A stretch of DNA of 5,240 nucleotides from Acidobacteriota bacterium (GTDB lineage Bacteria; Acidobacteriota; Blastocatellia; Pyrinomonadales; Pyrinomonadaceae). The stretch is from NCBI GenBank assembly GCA_003222935.1, contig QHXL01000003.1:1-5240 (forward strand). The letters are read 5' to 3'. Below are positions 1 through 5,240 of this stretch, piece after piece; the stretch's first letter is position 1; every line of letters begins with the position of its first letter. Both the position numbers and the translations under genes were made by a program. The notes beneath the pieces are model-generated. The model made no database searches and was not told the DNA's origin. It saw nothing but the letters and a program-made list of their open reading frames with translations.

Positions 1-694
1 GATCAGCGTGAACTTGAAGATAGCGTTCAGGCGTGCCGATATCGATCCAGTAACTGCGGGAAGGAATGTGTGCGAAGAATGGTTCCTGGCGCTTTAGCAA
101 GTCGGGGAATAGACCATACTCAAACGAGTAGTTTTCTCCGGCAGGAATGAAGTCGAGAATTTTGGGTTCCAGGATGTACGTGCCGGCATTTATTGTATTG
201 CAAGTTATTTCGTCGGCCTTGGGCTTTTCGAGGAAGCGCCTGATTCGGCCATCACTCTCAGTCTCAACCAATCCGTAACTCTGCGGATTCTCAACCGGAG
301 TCAGGACCACTGTTGCTGAAGCCTTTCGTTCGTTGTGTTCTCGAATAACTGCTTTCAAATCGAGATCGGTAAGGATGTCGCCATTGAAAACAACCGTCGG
401 TTCGCGAATTAAATCTTCGGCAAATTTGTAGGCCCCGGCCGTTCCCATCGGTTGCGGTTCGACCGTGTACTTGAGCTTGACTCCGAACTCCGTGCCGTCA
501 CCAAGCAGCTGTTCGATCTTGTTGGGCTGATATGAAAGTGAAAGCGAGATATCCGTGATGCCGGCGCGACGAAGGGTGTCGATCTGATAGAGCAGGAATG
601 GTCGGTTGCAAATCGGGACGATCGGTTTCGGAGTGTAGACTGTGAGTGGGCGAAGGCGCGTTCCTTTACCGCCCGCGAGAATCAGTGCTTGCAT
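1..694 (-). CDS. NDP-sugar pyrophosphorylase (mannose-1-phosphate guanylyltransferase-like), 3' end cut by window
   Basis: Cytosolic nucleotidyltransferase that joins a sugar 1-phosphate to an NTP, giving an NDP-sugar and pyrophosphate for polysaccharide, lipopolysaccharide or glycoprotein synthesis. Reading the minus strand from ATG at 694-692 gives 231 open residues that run off the window, so the C-terminal part is missing. Seen motifs: the nucleotide-binding signature GGKGTRLRPLT (residues 8-18) with TPKP Lys23; PMGTAGA (82-88); NGD (104-106) carrying the metal-binding Asp106; EKP (156-158); NAGTY (169-173); and YWIDIGTPERY (215-225) with Asp218. This is the complete GT-A-fold core order of the family. 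The wording resembles GDP-mannose pyrophosphorylase-like proteins, but glucose-1-phosphate thymidylyl- or uridylyltransferase cannot be excluded, because the missing C-terminus (possibly a left-handed beta-helix) would help decide. It is transcribed divergently from the thiolase operon. No strong Shine-Dalgarno is visible upstream of its ATG. Confidence 0.9.
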   Translation of the reverse strand, partial: MQALILAGGKGTRLRPLTVYTPKPIVPICNRPFLLYQIDTLRRAGITDISLSLSYQPNKIEQLLGDGTEFGVKLKYTVEPQPMGTAGAYKFAEDLIREPTVVFNGDILTDLDLKAVIREHNERKASATVVLTPVENPQSYGLVETESDGRIRRFLEKPKADEITCNTINAGTYILEPKILDFIPAGENYSFEYGLFPDLLKRQEPFFAHIPSRSYWIDIGTPERYLQVHAD

Positions 695-772
695 GCTTAA
701 TCAATATTTTCTTTAGTGATATTTAGAGTCTTATTGCAGGCGGAGTCTAGCAAATGCTCATTACACATGGCG

Positions 773-798
773 AATGTCCGATAAGAATGTCCGATATG
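773..798 (+). repeat. 13-bp tandem repeat within palindrome arm
   Basis: AATGTCCGATAAG (773-785) is followed directly by AATGTCCGATATG (786-798), matching at 12 of 13 positions. The mirror copies lie in the other arm at 865-877 and 878-890, so the 10-mer AATGTCCGAT occurs four times in this spacer, twice on each strand. A 9-base match (AATGTCCGA) recurs at 973-981 over the thiolase start codon; that one may be chance. Confidence 0.85.
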
Positions 799-890
799 CT
801 TCAGCTTGTCGTGATTTGATTGAGTGCCATCTTCGCTGTAACCGGGAATCACGACAAGCTGAAGCATATCGGACATTCTTATCGGACATT
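773..890. repeat. Perfect 44-bp inverted repeat with 30-nt loop
   Basis: Arm 773-816 is the exact reverse complement of arm 847-890 (44 of 44 bases); the spacer is 817-846. The pairs 772/891 and 817/846 could add G-U wobbles in RNA. If transcribed from either strand it would form a very long, uninterrupted hairpin. There is no adjacent run of T, the stem is far longer than an intrinsic terminator's, and the neighbouring genes diverge from it, so terminator function is unlikely. Perfect arm identity suggests recent formation or active maintenance. Candidates are a REP/MITE-like non-autonomous element or a structured RNA. No transposase, terminal motif or target-site duplication was identified. 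Confidence 0.93.
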
Positions 891-928
891 TTGCTAATTG
901 GACTCCAGCAATTACCATTGCTTCGGCT

Positions 929-964
929 ATTTACGATTTACGATTAACCATTCACTATTTTACG
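929..964 (+). repeat. Degenerate heptameric tandem repeat upstream of thiolase gene
   Basis: The stretch can be cut into 7-base units: ATTTACG (929-935), ATTTACG (936-942), ATTAACC (943-949), ATTCACT (950-956) and the 8-base ATTTTACG (957-964). The first two are identical and the rest share the ATT start. It is AT-rich and ends at the ribosome binding site, so it lies in the 5' untranslated or promoter region of the operon. Short degenerate heptamers of this kind are common intergenic repeats in some bacteria. No convincing -35/-10 pair could be placed here. Confidence 0.6.
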
Positions 965-968
965 AGGG
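964..968 (+). promoter_or_regulatory. Ribosome binding site of thiolase gene
   Basis: GAGGG ends 5 nt before the ATG at 974, a good Shine-Dalgarno match at near-normal spacing. It supports this start, which also gives the N-terminus expected for a thiolase. Confidence 0.75.
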
Positions 969-973
969 TTTAA

Positions 974-2161
974 ATGTCCGAATTACATGTTCCCGTTATT
1001 ATAAGTGCGACTCGTACTCCAGTCGGTAAATTCCTGGGCTCACTCAAAGGGTTCTCAGCTCCACAACTTGGCTCGATAGTTGTGCGCGAAGCAGTCAAGC
1101 GAGCAGGTGTTCGACCAGAAGATGTTGATGAAGTGATCATGGGCTGCGTGATTCAGGCAGGCCTGGGCCAGAATCCTGCGCGGCAAGCCGCACTGGGTGG
1201 TGGTTTGCCAGGCACGGTCTCGGCAGTCACAGTGAACAAAGTCTGTGGATCGGGACTCAAAGCAGTGATGATGGCAGCCCAGGGAGTTCAACTCGGCGAC
1301 ACTGAAATTGTTGTAGCCGGTGGAATGGAATCGATGAGCAACGCTCCCTATCTCCTTTCTAAAGCTCGCGAGGGTTACAGATTGGGAAACGGTGAACTAC
1401 TCGATTCAATGATCCATGATGGTCTATGGTGCGCCTTCGAAAACTATCACATGGGTTGCACCGGCGAGGTCGTTGCTGAGGTATACTCGATCGGCAGGAC
1501 CGAACAGGACGAGTACGCCACAAATTCTCACCGCAAAGCTGCTGCTGCAATTAAGGCAGGAAAGTTTGTCGATGAAATTGTTCCGGTTGAGATTCCACAA
1601 CGAAAAGGCTCGCCAGTTCTATTCTCGGAAGATGAGACAGTACGTGAAGACACTTCGCCGGAAACGTTGTCCAAATTGAAACCGGCATTTAAGAGCGATG
1701 GCACAGTGACAGCTGGAAACGCACCGAGCGTTAACGACGGCGCTTCTGCTGTAGTTGTAACTTCGCTGGCTCGAGCGAAGGCACTTGGCGTTGAACCGAT
1801 GGCCCGAATCGTCGCCCAGGCCACCTCAGGTGTTGAGCCGAAGATGGTTATGATGGCGCCGGTTGAAGCGGTGAGGAAACTGCTAAAAAAGACAGGTTGG
1901 TCCGGAAGTGAAGTGGATTTAATTGAAGTTAATGAAGCCTTCTCCGTGGCAGCGATTGCAGTTACCCGTGAACTGGGTTTGGACCTTGAAAAGGTGAATG
2001 TCAATGGCGGCGCCGTAGCGTTGGGTCATGCAATCGGGCAATCAGGATCCCGTTTGTTAACGACGATCTTGTTTGAGATGAAGAGGCGTAACGCTCGTCG
2101 TGGTATTGTTTCGCTATGTCTGGGTGGCGGCAATGCCGTTGCCATGGCGGTCGAGCGATAG
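974..2161 (+). CDS. Acetyl-CoA C-acetyltransferase (thiolase family)
   Basis: Cytosolic enzyme that reversibly condenses two acetyl-CoA to acetoacetyl-CoA, or cleaves 3-ketoacyl-CoA in the other direction. At 395 residues it has the usual length of biosynthetic (AtoB/PhaA/ThlA-type) thiolases and looks intact. Catalytic features: nucleophile Cys91 in [12 protein letters not shown] at 320-323, His352 in GGAVALGH (345-352) and acid/base Cys382 in SLCLGGG. The glycine-rich [12 protein letters not shown] (248-259) lies on the usual CoA-binding side. Oddity: after His352 the sequence reads AIGQSGS where the family normally has PIG.SGA, so a highly conserved proline is alanine. It is the first gene of a four-gene same-strand run, 29 nt before the next gene; a 3-hydroxyacyl-CoA dehydrogenase lies two genes downstream, which fits a shared acyl-CoA pathway. 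Exact chain-length preference, and so the symbol (atoB, phaA, thlA), cannot be told from sequence alone. Confidence 0.95.
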   Translation: MSELHVPVIISATRTPVGKFLGSLKGFSAPQLGSIVVREAVKRAGVRPEDVDEVIMGCVIQAGLGQNPARQAALGGGLPGTVSAVTVNKVCGSGLKAVMMAAQGVQLGDTEIVVAGGMESMSNAPYLLSKAREGYRLGNGELLDSMIHDGLWCAFENYHMGCTGEVVAEVYSIGRTEQDEYATNSHRKAAAAIKAGKFVDEIVPVEIPQRKGSPVLFSEDETVREDTSPETLSKLKPAFKSDGTVTAGNAPSVNDGASAVVVTSLARAKALGVEPMARIVAQATSGVEPKMVMMAPVEAVRKLLKKTGWSGSEVDLIEVNEAFSVAAIAVTRELGLDLEKVNVNGGAVALGHAIGQSGSRLLTTILFEMKRRNARRGIVSLCLGGGNAVAMAVER

Positions 2162-2179
2162 AATTAGCTGGTTGATATT

Positions 2180-2183
2180 GGAG
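2180..2183 (+). promoter_or_regulatory. Ribosome binding site deciding a TTG start
   Basis: GGAG lies 7 nt before the TTG at 2191, the optimal distance. The next in-frame ATG is about 20 codons later, inside the first membrane helix, and would remove the N-terminal segment. TTG is therefore preferred. Confidence 0.75.
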
Positions 2184-2190
2184 AAATACT

Positions 2191-2658
2191 TTGACTCCTC
2201 AAGAACACAATAAATATCTGGGTATATCACATTTGGTACACGGTACTCTGATGTGCCTTCTAACGTTAACGATGTTGGGCCTATTCATTGGACTACTGGC
2301 AACGGGTCCAGGGGCGCCTCCCGTGGCTTTAATTGTGTTTCTGTCTATCTTTATGGGAGGGCTTTACGGGCTAATGACCGTGCCCTCGTTTGTAGCCGGC
2401 TATGGTTTGTTGAAGCGAAAGCGCTGGGCGCGAACGGCTTCGATTGTTGGAGGCGTAACCGCTGCTATGAACTTTCCGATCGGCACTGCGGTTTGTACCT
2501 ACACATTTTGGTTCTTGTTCAGTGAACCCGGAAAGTTTCTTTACGATCGACCGCAAGCATCTCTCCAGCCGCACACAACCAACTGGCAAAGCGGAATAGG
2601 ACCGTCACAGCGCGAGCAACAGTATATTCCACCAACCACCCCGCCCGATTGGCGCTAA
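2191..2658 (+). CDS. Small multi-pass membrane protein of unknown function
   Basis: 155 residues, TTG start. Hydrophobic segments at about residues 11-37, 44-60, 60-74 and 82-110 suggest three or four membrane-spanning helices. The short basic stretch KRKRWAR (75-81) lies before the last segment and probably faces the cytoplasm. The last 45 or so residues are hydrophilic, rich in Pro, Gln and Thr, and end PPTTPPDWR, a likely flexible tail. The pattern GYGLLKRKRWAR...NFPIGTAVCTYTFW resembles a recurring type of small bacterial membrane protein with no known function. No catalytic or transport motif and no signal peptide distinct from the first helix were seen. It lies between thiolase (29 nt upstream) and hydroxybutyryl-CoA dehydrogenase (21 nt downstream) with its own ribosome binding site, so it is probably co-transcribed; a link to acyl-CoA metabolism is only inferred from position. 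Confidence 0.8.
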   Translation: MTPQEHNKYLGISHLVHGTLMCLLTLTMLGLFIGLLATGPGAPPVALIVFLSIFMGGLYGLMTVPSFVAGYGLLKRKRWARTASIVGGVTAAMNFPIGTAVCTYTFWFLFSEPGKFLYDRPQASLQPHTTNWQSGIGPSQREQQYIPPTTPPDWR

Positions 2659-2664
2659 GACTTC

Positions 2665-2669
2665 AGGAG
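2665..2669 (+). promoter_or_regulatory. Ribosome binding site of the dehydrogenase gene (GTG start)
   Basis: AGGAG lies 10 nt before the GTG at 2680, slightly long spacing. An in-frame TAA at 2671-2673 rules out any start further upstream. Starting later would damage the NAD-binding strand, which begins within five residues of this start, so GTG is the start. Confidence 0.75.
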
Positions 2670-2679
2670 CTAAAAACTA

Positions 2680-3525
2680 GTGAGTGAACTGATTGGTGTA
2701 GTGGGCGCCGGAACCATGGGTAACGGTATTGCCCAGGTTGCGGCGCGCGCCGGTTACGACGTCGTCCTGCGTGATGTGCGCGACGAGTTCTTGCAACGCG
2801 GGCTTTCGGCTATTGATAAGAGTCTGCAACGTGACGTCGATAAAGAACGACTTTCGTCTGCAGAGAAGCAAGCGATCATCGGTCGAGTTAATTCAACAAC
2901 CGAATTGGCTTCGTTAAGTAACGCGACTCTTGTTGTCGAAGCGATCACTGAAGACGCGTCGATAAAGACAAACCTGTTTCGTGAGCTTGATCAGATCACT
3001 TCGCCTGCTACCATCCTTGCTTCGAATACCTCGTCGATTTCAATTACCAAACTTGGAGCAGCAACCTCACGACCTGACAAAGTGATCGGCATGCACTTCA
3101 TGAATCCAGTACCTGTGATGAAGCTGGTTGAAGTGATTCGTGGTCTTGCGACTTCCGATGAAACATATGACAAGGTGCGAACGCTTTCGGAAAACCTGGG
3201 AAAGACTGCACTCGACTGTAACGACTCACCCGGTTTTGTTTCGAATCGTGTTTTGATGCCGATGATCAACGAAGCAATCTTTACTCTTTACGAAGGTGTT
3301 GCCACTCGAGAAAGTATCGATGGGATCATGAAACTCGGCATGAACCATCCGATGGGGCCACTCACCTTAGCCGATTTCATCGGTTTAGATGTATGCCTTG
3401 CAATCATGAATGTGTTATACGAAGGGCTCGGTGACCCGAAATATCGCCCTTGTCCATTACTGAAGAAGTATGTTGACGCAGGCTGGCTCGGTCGAAAGAG
3501 TGGCCGAGGGTTTTACGAATACTGA
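2680..3525 (+). CDS. hbd: 3-hydroxybutyryl-CoA dehydrogenase
   Basis: Cytosolic NAD(P)-dependent enzyme that interconverts acetoacetyl-CoA (or another 3-ketoacyl-CoA) and the (S)-3-hydroxyacyl-CoA. It is the step next to thiolase in beta-oxidation and butanoate metabolism. At 281 residues it matches the stand-alone family. The N-terminal Rossmann domain has GAGTMG (9-14), and Asp32 at the end of the second strand favours NAD. Active-site residues are Ser118 (ASNTSSI), His139 (GMHFMNP), Glu151 (KLVEVI) and Asn189 (FVSNR); their spacing (21, 12 and 38) equals that of the well-studied human enzyme. The C-terminal helical domain includes [18 protein letters not shown] (220-237) and ends with [11 protein letters not shown]. 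No enoyl-CoA hydratase domain is fused. It starts with GTG, 21 nt after the membrane protein gene, and ends 10 nt before the next gene, which fits an operon with the thiolase. Confidence 0.96.
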   Translation: MSELIGVVGAGTMGNGIAQVAARAGYDVVLRDVRDEFLQRGLSAIDKSLQRDVDKERLSSAEKQAIIGRVNSTTELASLSNATLVVEAITEDASIKTNLFRELDQITSPATILASNTSSISITKLGAATSRPDKVIGMHFMNPVPVMKLVEVIRGLATSDETYDKVRTLSENLGKTALDCNDSPGFVSNRVLMPMINEAIFTLYEGVATRESIDGIMKLGMNHPMGPLTLADFIGLDVCLAIMNVLYEGLGDPKYRPCPLLKKYVDAGWLGRKSGRGFYEY

Positions 3526-3535
3526 TTTCTGCGGC

Positions 3536-4759
3536 ATGCCAACTACGATTTCTCATTATTGTCAGAAGTGCCTGGCTGGTAATCCACTCGGTCAGGAGTT
3601 CTGTACCCGTTGTGGGACCAGACTGATGCTTATCGTTGAAACACCGTCTGCCCGTTTCGACCTGACTGAGCAAAGCATTCCAACAGACGAACACCTGCTT
3701 GAACGTATTTCTGCGGTTGAGAATCGACTCACGCGATTAACTGAACGTTTAGAGCGTAGTCTCGACCTTCTATTACGCCAGGCGCAGAACTCGTATTTCG
3801 ATCGATCGCTGGTTAAGACTTTGATTTCGATTTTGAGTGAGGACGGACTTGTCGAACCGTCTCGACTCGAACGACTTTGGAGCGATCGATGTGACAAAGA
3901 CGCGAATGAACAGCAACGCAGTTCACATCGCGAAGAAATGCGGCTCAAGATCCTCGCTGAGTATTCCGGCGGTAATCGCAGAGCCTTTGAGGACCTGATC
4001 GATAATGCGTTTCACTTGATCGAAAAGGATCAAGTTGCGACCGGCATGGAGAAATTGCAGCGCGCCGCCGAATTGAACGTGGCTAACGCGGCTCTAAGCT
4101 TGTTTATTGGCGAGCATTTTTTTAGAACCGGCAAAACTGGGGTAGCCCAAGGTTATCTGATCCGGGCACGCGACGCTTCACCCGAGGATGTTCGGATTGT
4201 GCTATTGCTTGGTCTGACGTGTGCGGACAACGGTGATTCCGAGACAGCAAAGGAACTCCTGGCGAGTGCAATTAAACGCGGTGGCTCCTGTTTTTCGGGT
4301 CATTATGGTCTCGGTTGGCTCTACCTGGCGGAGAACAATTCACGCAAGGCACTAGCTGAATTCAAGCGCGCGCTGGGCGCCCGACCTTCACCCGAAGCGC
4401 ATTTCGTCCTTGCGTCACTTTATTACAGGCTCGATAGAGATCAATTAGCCGGCCGGCATCTGCGTAAGGCAGTAAAAATGGACGAAAACTATGTCGAAGC
4501 CTTTCATTTGCTGGCGATGATTTATGAACGAGCCGGGCAAACAGAATTGGCCAAAAAAGCCTTGGCTCATGCAGGTTCGGAAAAACCGCGACGAACCAAA
4601 TCCAGGAAATCGCCGGTGAAACAGCGTCTTCTAAAACAGAAACTCAACGCAGGACTGGAGACGAGCCGGTTGCTCACAGGGATGGATCGCCGGCTTCAGA
4701 GTGCGCTCCGGGAGGATGCCCTGCACGCTTTCACCGGTGTTCAATCTGACGGCAATTGA
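3536..4759 (+). CDS. Zinc-ribbon, coiled-coil and TPR-repeat protein of unknown function
   Basis: 407 residues from the chosen ATG. Residues 9-26 form a zinc ribbon, C9-x2-C12-x10-C23-x2-C26. Residues 52-82 have a heptad-like Leu/Arg/Glu pattern typical of a coiled coil. Residues about 150-347 hold roughly six TPR-like units, clearest at 252-285 (HYGLGWLYLAENNSRKALAE) and 286-347. The tail from about 348 is strongly basic (KPRRTKSRKSPVKQR). No signal peptide, membrane helix or enzymatic motif is seen. TPRs usually mediate protein-protein contacts, so a scaffold or adaptor role is likely but unproven. Start choice: the frame is open upstream to an ATG at 3470, but that start overlaps the dehydrogenase gene by 56 nt and adds 22 residues unlike a domain. 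ATG 3536 lies 10 nt after the upstream stop and places the zinc ribbon at the N-terminus. No clear Shine-Dalgarno precedes it, so translational coupling is possible. Confidence 0.82.
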   Translation: MPTTISHYCQKCLAGNPLGQEFCTRCGTRLMLIVETPSARFDLTEQSIPTDEHLLERISAVENRLTRLTERLERSLDLLLRQAQNSYFDRSLVKTLISILSEDGLVEPSRLERLWSDRCDKDANEQQRSSHREEMRLKILAEYSGGNRRAFEDLIDNAFHLIEKDQVATGMEKLQRAAELNVANAALSLFIGEHFFRTGKTGVAQGYLIRARDASPEDVRIVLLLGLTCADNGDSETAKELLASAIKRGGSCFSGHYGLGWLYLAENNSRKALAEFKRALGARPSPEAHFVLASLYYRLDRDQLAGRHLRKAVKMDENYVEAFHLLAMIYERAGQTELAKKALAHAGSEKPRRTKSRKSPVKQRLLKQKLNAGLETSRLLTGMDRRLQSALREDALHAFTGVQSDGN

Positions 4760-4860
4760 GCGGACCTGGTGGGTGCCACTGACTCGCTAAAATAGGCCAA
4801 CTCCTTTGCTGTAAAGCCCTTCGCGCCCGTCTTAACAGATCCCGAGTCCAGTTCCCCGCG

Positions 4861-4888
4861 TTGACAGACCGTTTCTCCTCGCTATAAT
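4861..4888 (+). promoter_or_regulatory. Consensus sigma-70 promoter for the yceD-like gene
   Basis: A perfect -35 box TTGACA (4861-4866) and a perfect -10 box TATAAT (4883-4888) are separated by 16 nt. Transcription should start near 4895, giving a leader of about 49 nt. The 184-nt gap between genes (4760-4943) holds nothing else convincing; no good intrinsic terminator for the upstream operon was seen. Confidence 0.88.
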
Positions 4889-4899
4889 GCCCTTTTGCG

Positions 4900-4933
4900 C
4901 ACATAGTGCCAGAATCTAAGATTCGACACTGTG
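4900..4933 (+). promoter_or_regulatory. Predicted leader hairpin next to the ribosome binding site
   Basis: Pairing segments are CAC 4900-4902 with GTG 4931-4933, AGTG 4905-4908 with CACT 4927-4930, and GAATC 4912-4916 with GATTC 4920-4924 around a TAA loop. There is a 2-nt bulge (4903-4904) and a small internal loop. The 3' foot touches the Shine-Dalgarno GGGGA (4933-4937). It could stabilise the mRNA or modulate translation; the fold was worked out by eye. Confidence 0.5.
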
Positions 4934-4937
4934 GGGA
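4933..4937 (+). promoter_or_regulatory. Ribosome binding site of the yceD-like gene
   Basis: GGGGA ends 6 nt before the ATG at 4944. A GTG directly before it (4941) is in frame, but its spacing of 3 nt is too short, so ATG is preferred. Confidence 0.65.
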
Positions 4938-4943
4938 CTGGTG

Positions 4944-5240
4944 ATGCGGATTGAACTGGCAAATCTAGAAGGCGGCAGAGGGGATTTTGAAAAAGCCTAC
5001 CAGCCCGCAGAACTCGACCTGGGCGACGAGCGAGTAAAGCTATGTGGCGCGACCTCGATCTCGGGCAAGATTCGTCAGGCAGGCCCTGAGGTTTTCATCG
5101 ATGGACACGTCGATTCTTTGGCGCAAGTTGAGTGTGACCGTTGCCTGAAGCCACTCCAAATTCCGGTTAGCTCGGATTTTGGGTTGGAGTACATAAGTGG
5201 CAGCGATTATGAAGATGATAGAAACGTAGCGCTAACCGAA
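4944..5240 (+). CDS. yceD: YceD/DUF177 family protein (large-subunit rRNA accumulation protein), 3' end cut by window
   Basis: The first 99 codons are present and open to the window edge; family members are usually about 160-190 residues, so a little over half is here. Family signs are the central CxxC segment VECDRCLKPLQIPV (62-75, Cys64 and Cys67), preceded by a beta-rich part with GKIRQAG and FIDGHV (41-56), and followed by an acidic stretch (SDYEDD, 87-92). YceD is a cytosolic protein linked in Escherichia coli to 23S rRNA accumulation, and its gene usually precedes rpmF (ribosomal protein L32); whether rpmF follows here lies outside the window. It has its own consensus promoter and a structured leader, so it probably begins a new transcription unit that would need high expression. 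Assignment rests on the CDRCL motif and N-terminal pattern. Confidence 0.85.
   Translation, partial: MRIELANLEGGRGDFEKAYQPAELDLGDERVKLCGATSISGKIRQAGPEVFIDGHVDSLAQVECDRCLKPLQIPVSSDFGLEYISGSDYEDDRNVALTE

Larger units (their letters stand above)
733..912. repeat. Extended imperfect palindrome in divergent intergenic region
   Basis: The core inverted repeat is flanked by further matching segments that are not perfectly aligned. GGAGTC at 742-747 is complementary to GACTCC at 901-906, TAGCAAA at 748-754 to TTTGCTA at 890-896, and ATTGC at 733-737 to GCAAT at 908-912. The left side carries about 18 extra bases (755-772) and the right side 4 extra (897-900). The whole 180-bp region therefore looks like one decayed palindrome with a well-preserved centre. 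The outer matches are short, so some could be chance, but their order and spacing are consistent. It lies between the start codons of two divergent genes, so it is not a simple shared terminator. Confidence 0.6.

Noticed and set aside
773..890. Palindrome as a bidirectional terminator
   Set aside because: The flanking genes diverge from this region rather than converge on it, the stem is far too long and no T-tract follows either arm.
773..890. Palindrome as a CRISPR array or attachment site
   Set aside because: The repeat units are direct-adjacent or inverted, with no regularly spaced unique spacers, and no integrase or cas gene is present in the window.
918..947. Possible thiolase promoter (TTGCTT with GATTAA 18 nt later)
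   Set aside because: The -10 candidate lacks the key TA...T positions and the region is repeat-derived, so no promoter could be supported.
1528..2004. Long minus-strand open frame (158 codons) inside the thiolase gene
   Set aside because: It lies wholly antisense to an intact, motif-complete thiolase, is low-complexity Ser/Thr/Ala-rich and has no family motifs; it is a shadow of codon use.
3470..3535. Upstream extension of the TPR protein to an ATG at 3470
   Set aside because: It would overlap the dehydrogenase gene by 56 nt and add 22 residues without domain character. The ATG at 3536, just after the upstream stop, is the simpler start, although a weak purine-rich stretch precedes 3470.
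3592..3948. Minus-strand frame of 118 codons opposite the zinc-ribbon/coiled-coil region
   Set aside because: Arg/Ser-rich composition is the antisense image of the coiled-coil codons; no ribosome binding site or motif was seen.
4768..4780. Possible terminator hairpin after the TPR gene (GTGG, loop GTG, CCAC)
   Set aside because: The stem is only 4-5 bp and no T-run follows, so it does not qualify as an intrinsic terminator.

Overview
This looks like about 5.2 kb of ordinary bacterial chromosome with roughly balanced base composition by eye. The protein sequences, the mix of ATG/GTG/TTG starts and the repeat-rich intergenic DNA resemble an Acidobacteriota (Blastocatellia-like) genome. That placement is an impression from sequence style, not a database result. 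No mobile-element genes, CRISPR array, rRNA or tRNA were seen.

Layout. (1) Positions 1-694, minus strand: the N-terminal 231 residues of a sugar-nucleotide pyrophosphorylase, cut by the window edge. (2) Positions 695-973: a divergent intergenic region dominated by a long palindrome. It has a perfect 44-bp inverted repeat around a 30-nt loop, a 13-bp tandem repeat inside each arm and imperfect outer arms. A short stretch of degenerate 7-bp repeats follows, just before the next gene. (3) Positions 974-4759, plus strand: four closely spaced genes that probably form one operon. They encode an acetyl-CoA acetyltransferase (thiolase), a small multi-pass membrane protein of unknown function with a TTG start, a 3-hydroxybutyryl-CoA dehydrogenase with a GTG start, and a zinc-ribbon/coiled-coil/TPR protein. 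The gaps between them are 29, 21 and 10 nt. (4) Positions 4760-4943: an intergenic region with a promoter that matches the sigma-70 consensus exactly (TTGACA, 16 nt, TATAAT), then a leader that can fold into a hairpin next to the ribosome binding site. (5) Positions 4944-5240: the first 99 codons of a YceD/DUF177 protein, cut by the window edge.

How the genes fit together. Thiolase and 3-hydroxyacyl-CoA dehydrogenase catalyse consecutive reversible steps between acetyl-CoA and 3-hydroxybutyryl-CoA. The operon therefore belongs to short-chain acyl-CoA metabolism (fatty-acid degradation, butanoate or hydroxybutyrate metabolism). The membrane protein between them and the TPR protein after them have no assigned role; co-transcription is the only link seen. 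The YceD gene has its own strong promoter and probably starts a separate unit, which in many bacteria continues into rpmF and fatty-acid synthesis genes.

The most unusual element is the 733-912 palindrome. No clearly new multi-gene system is visible.
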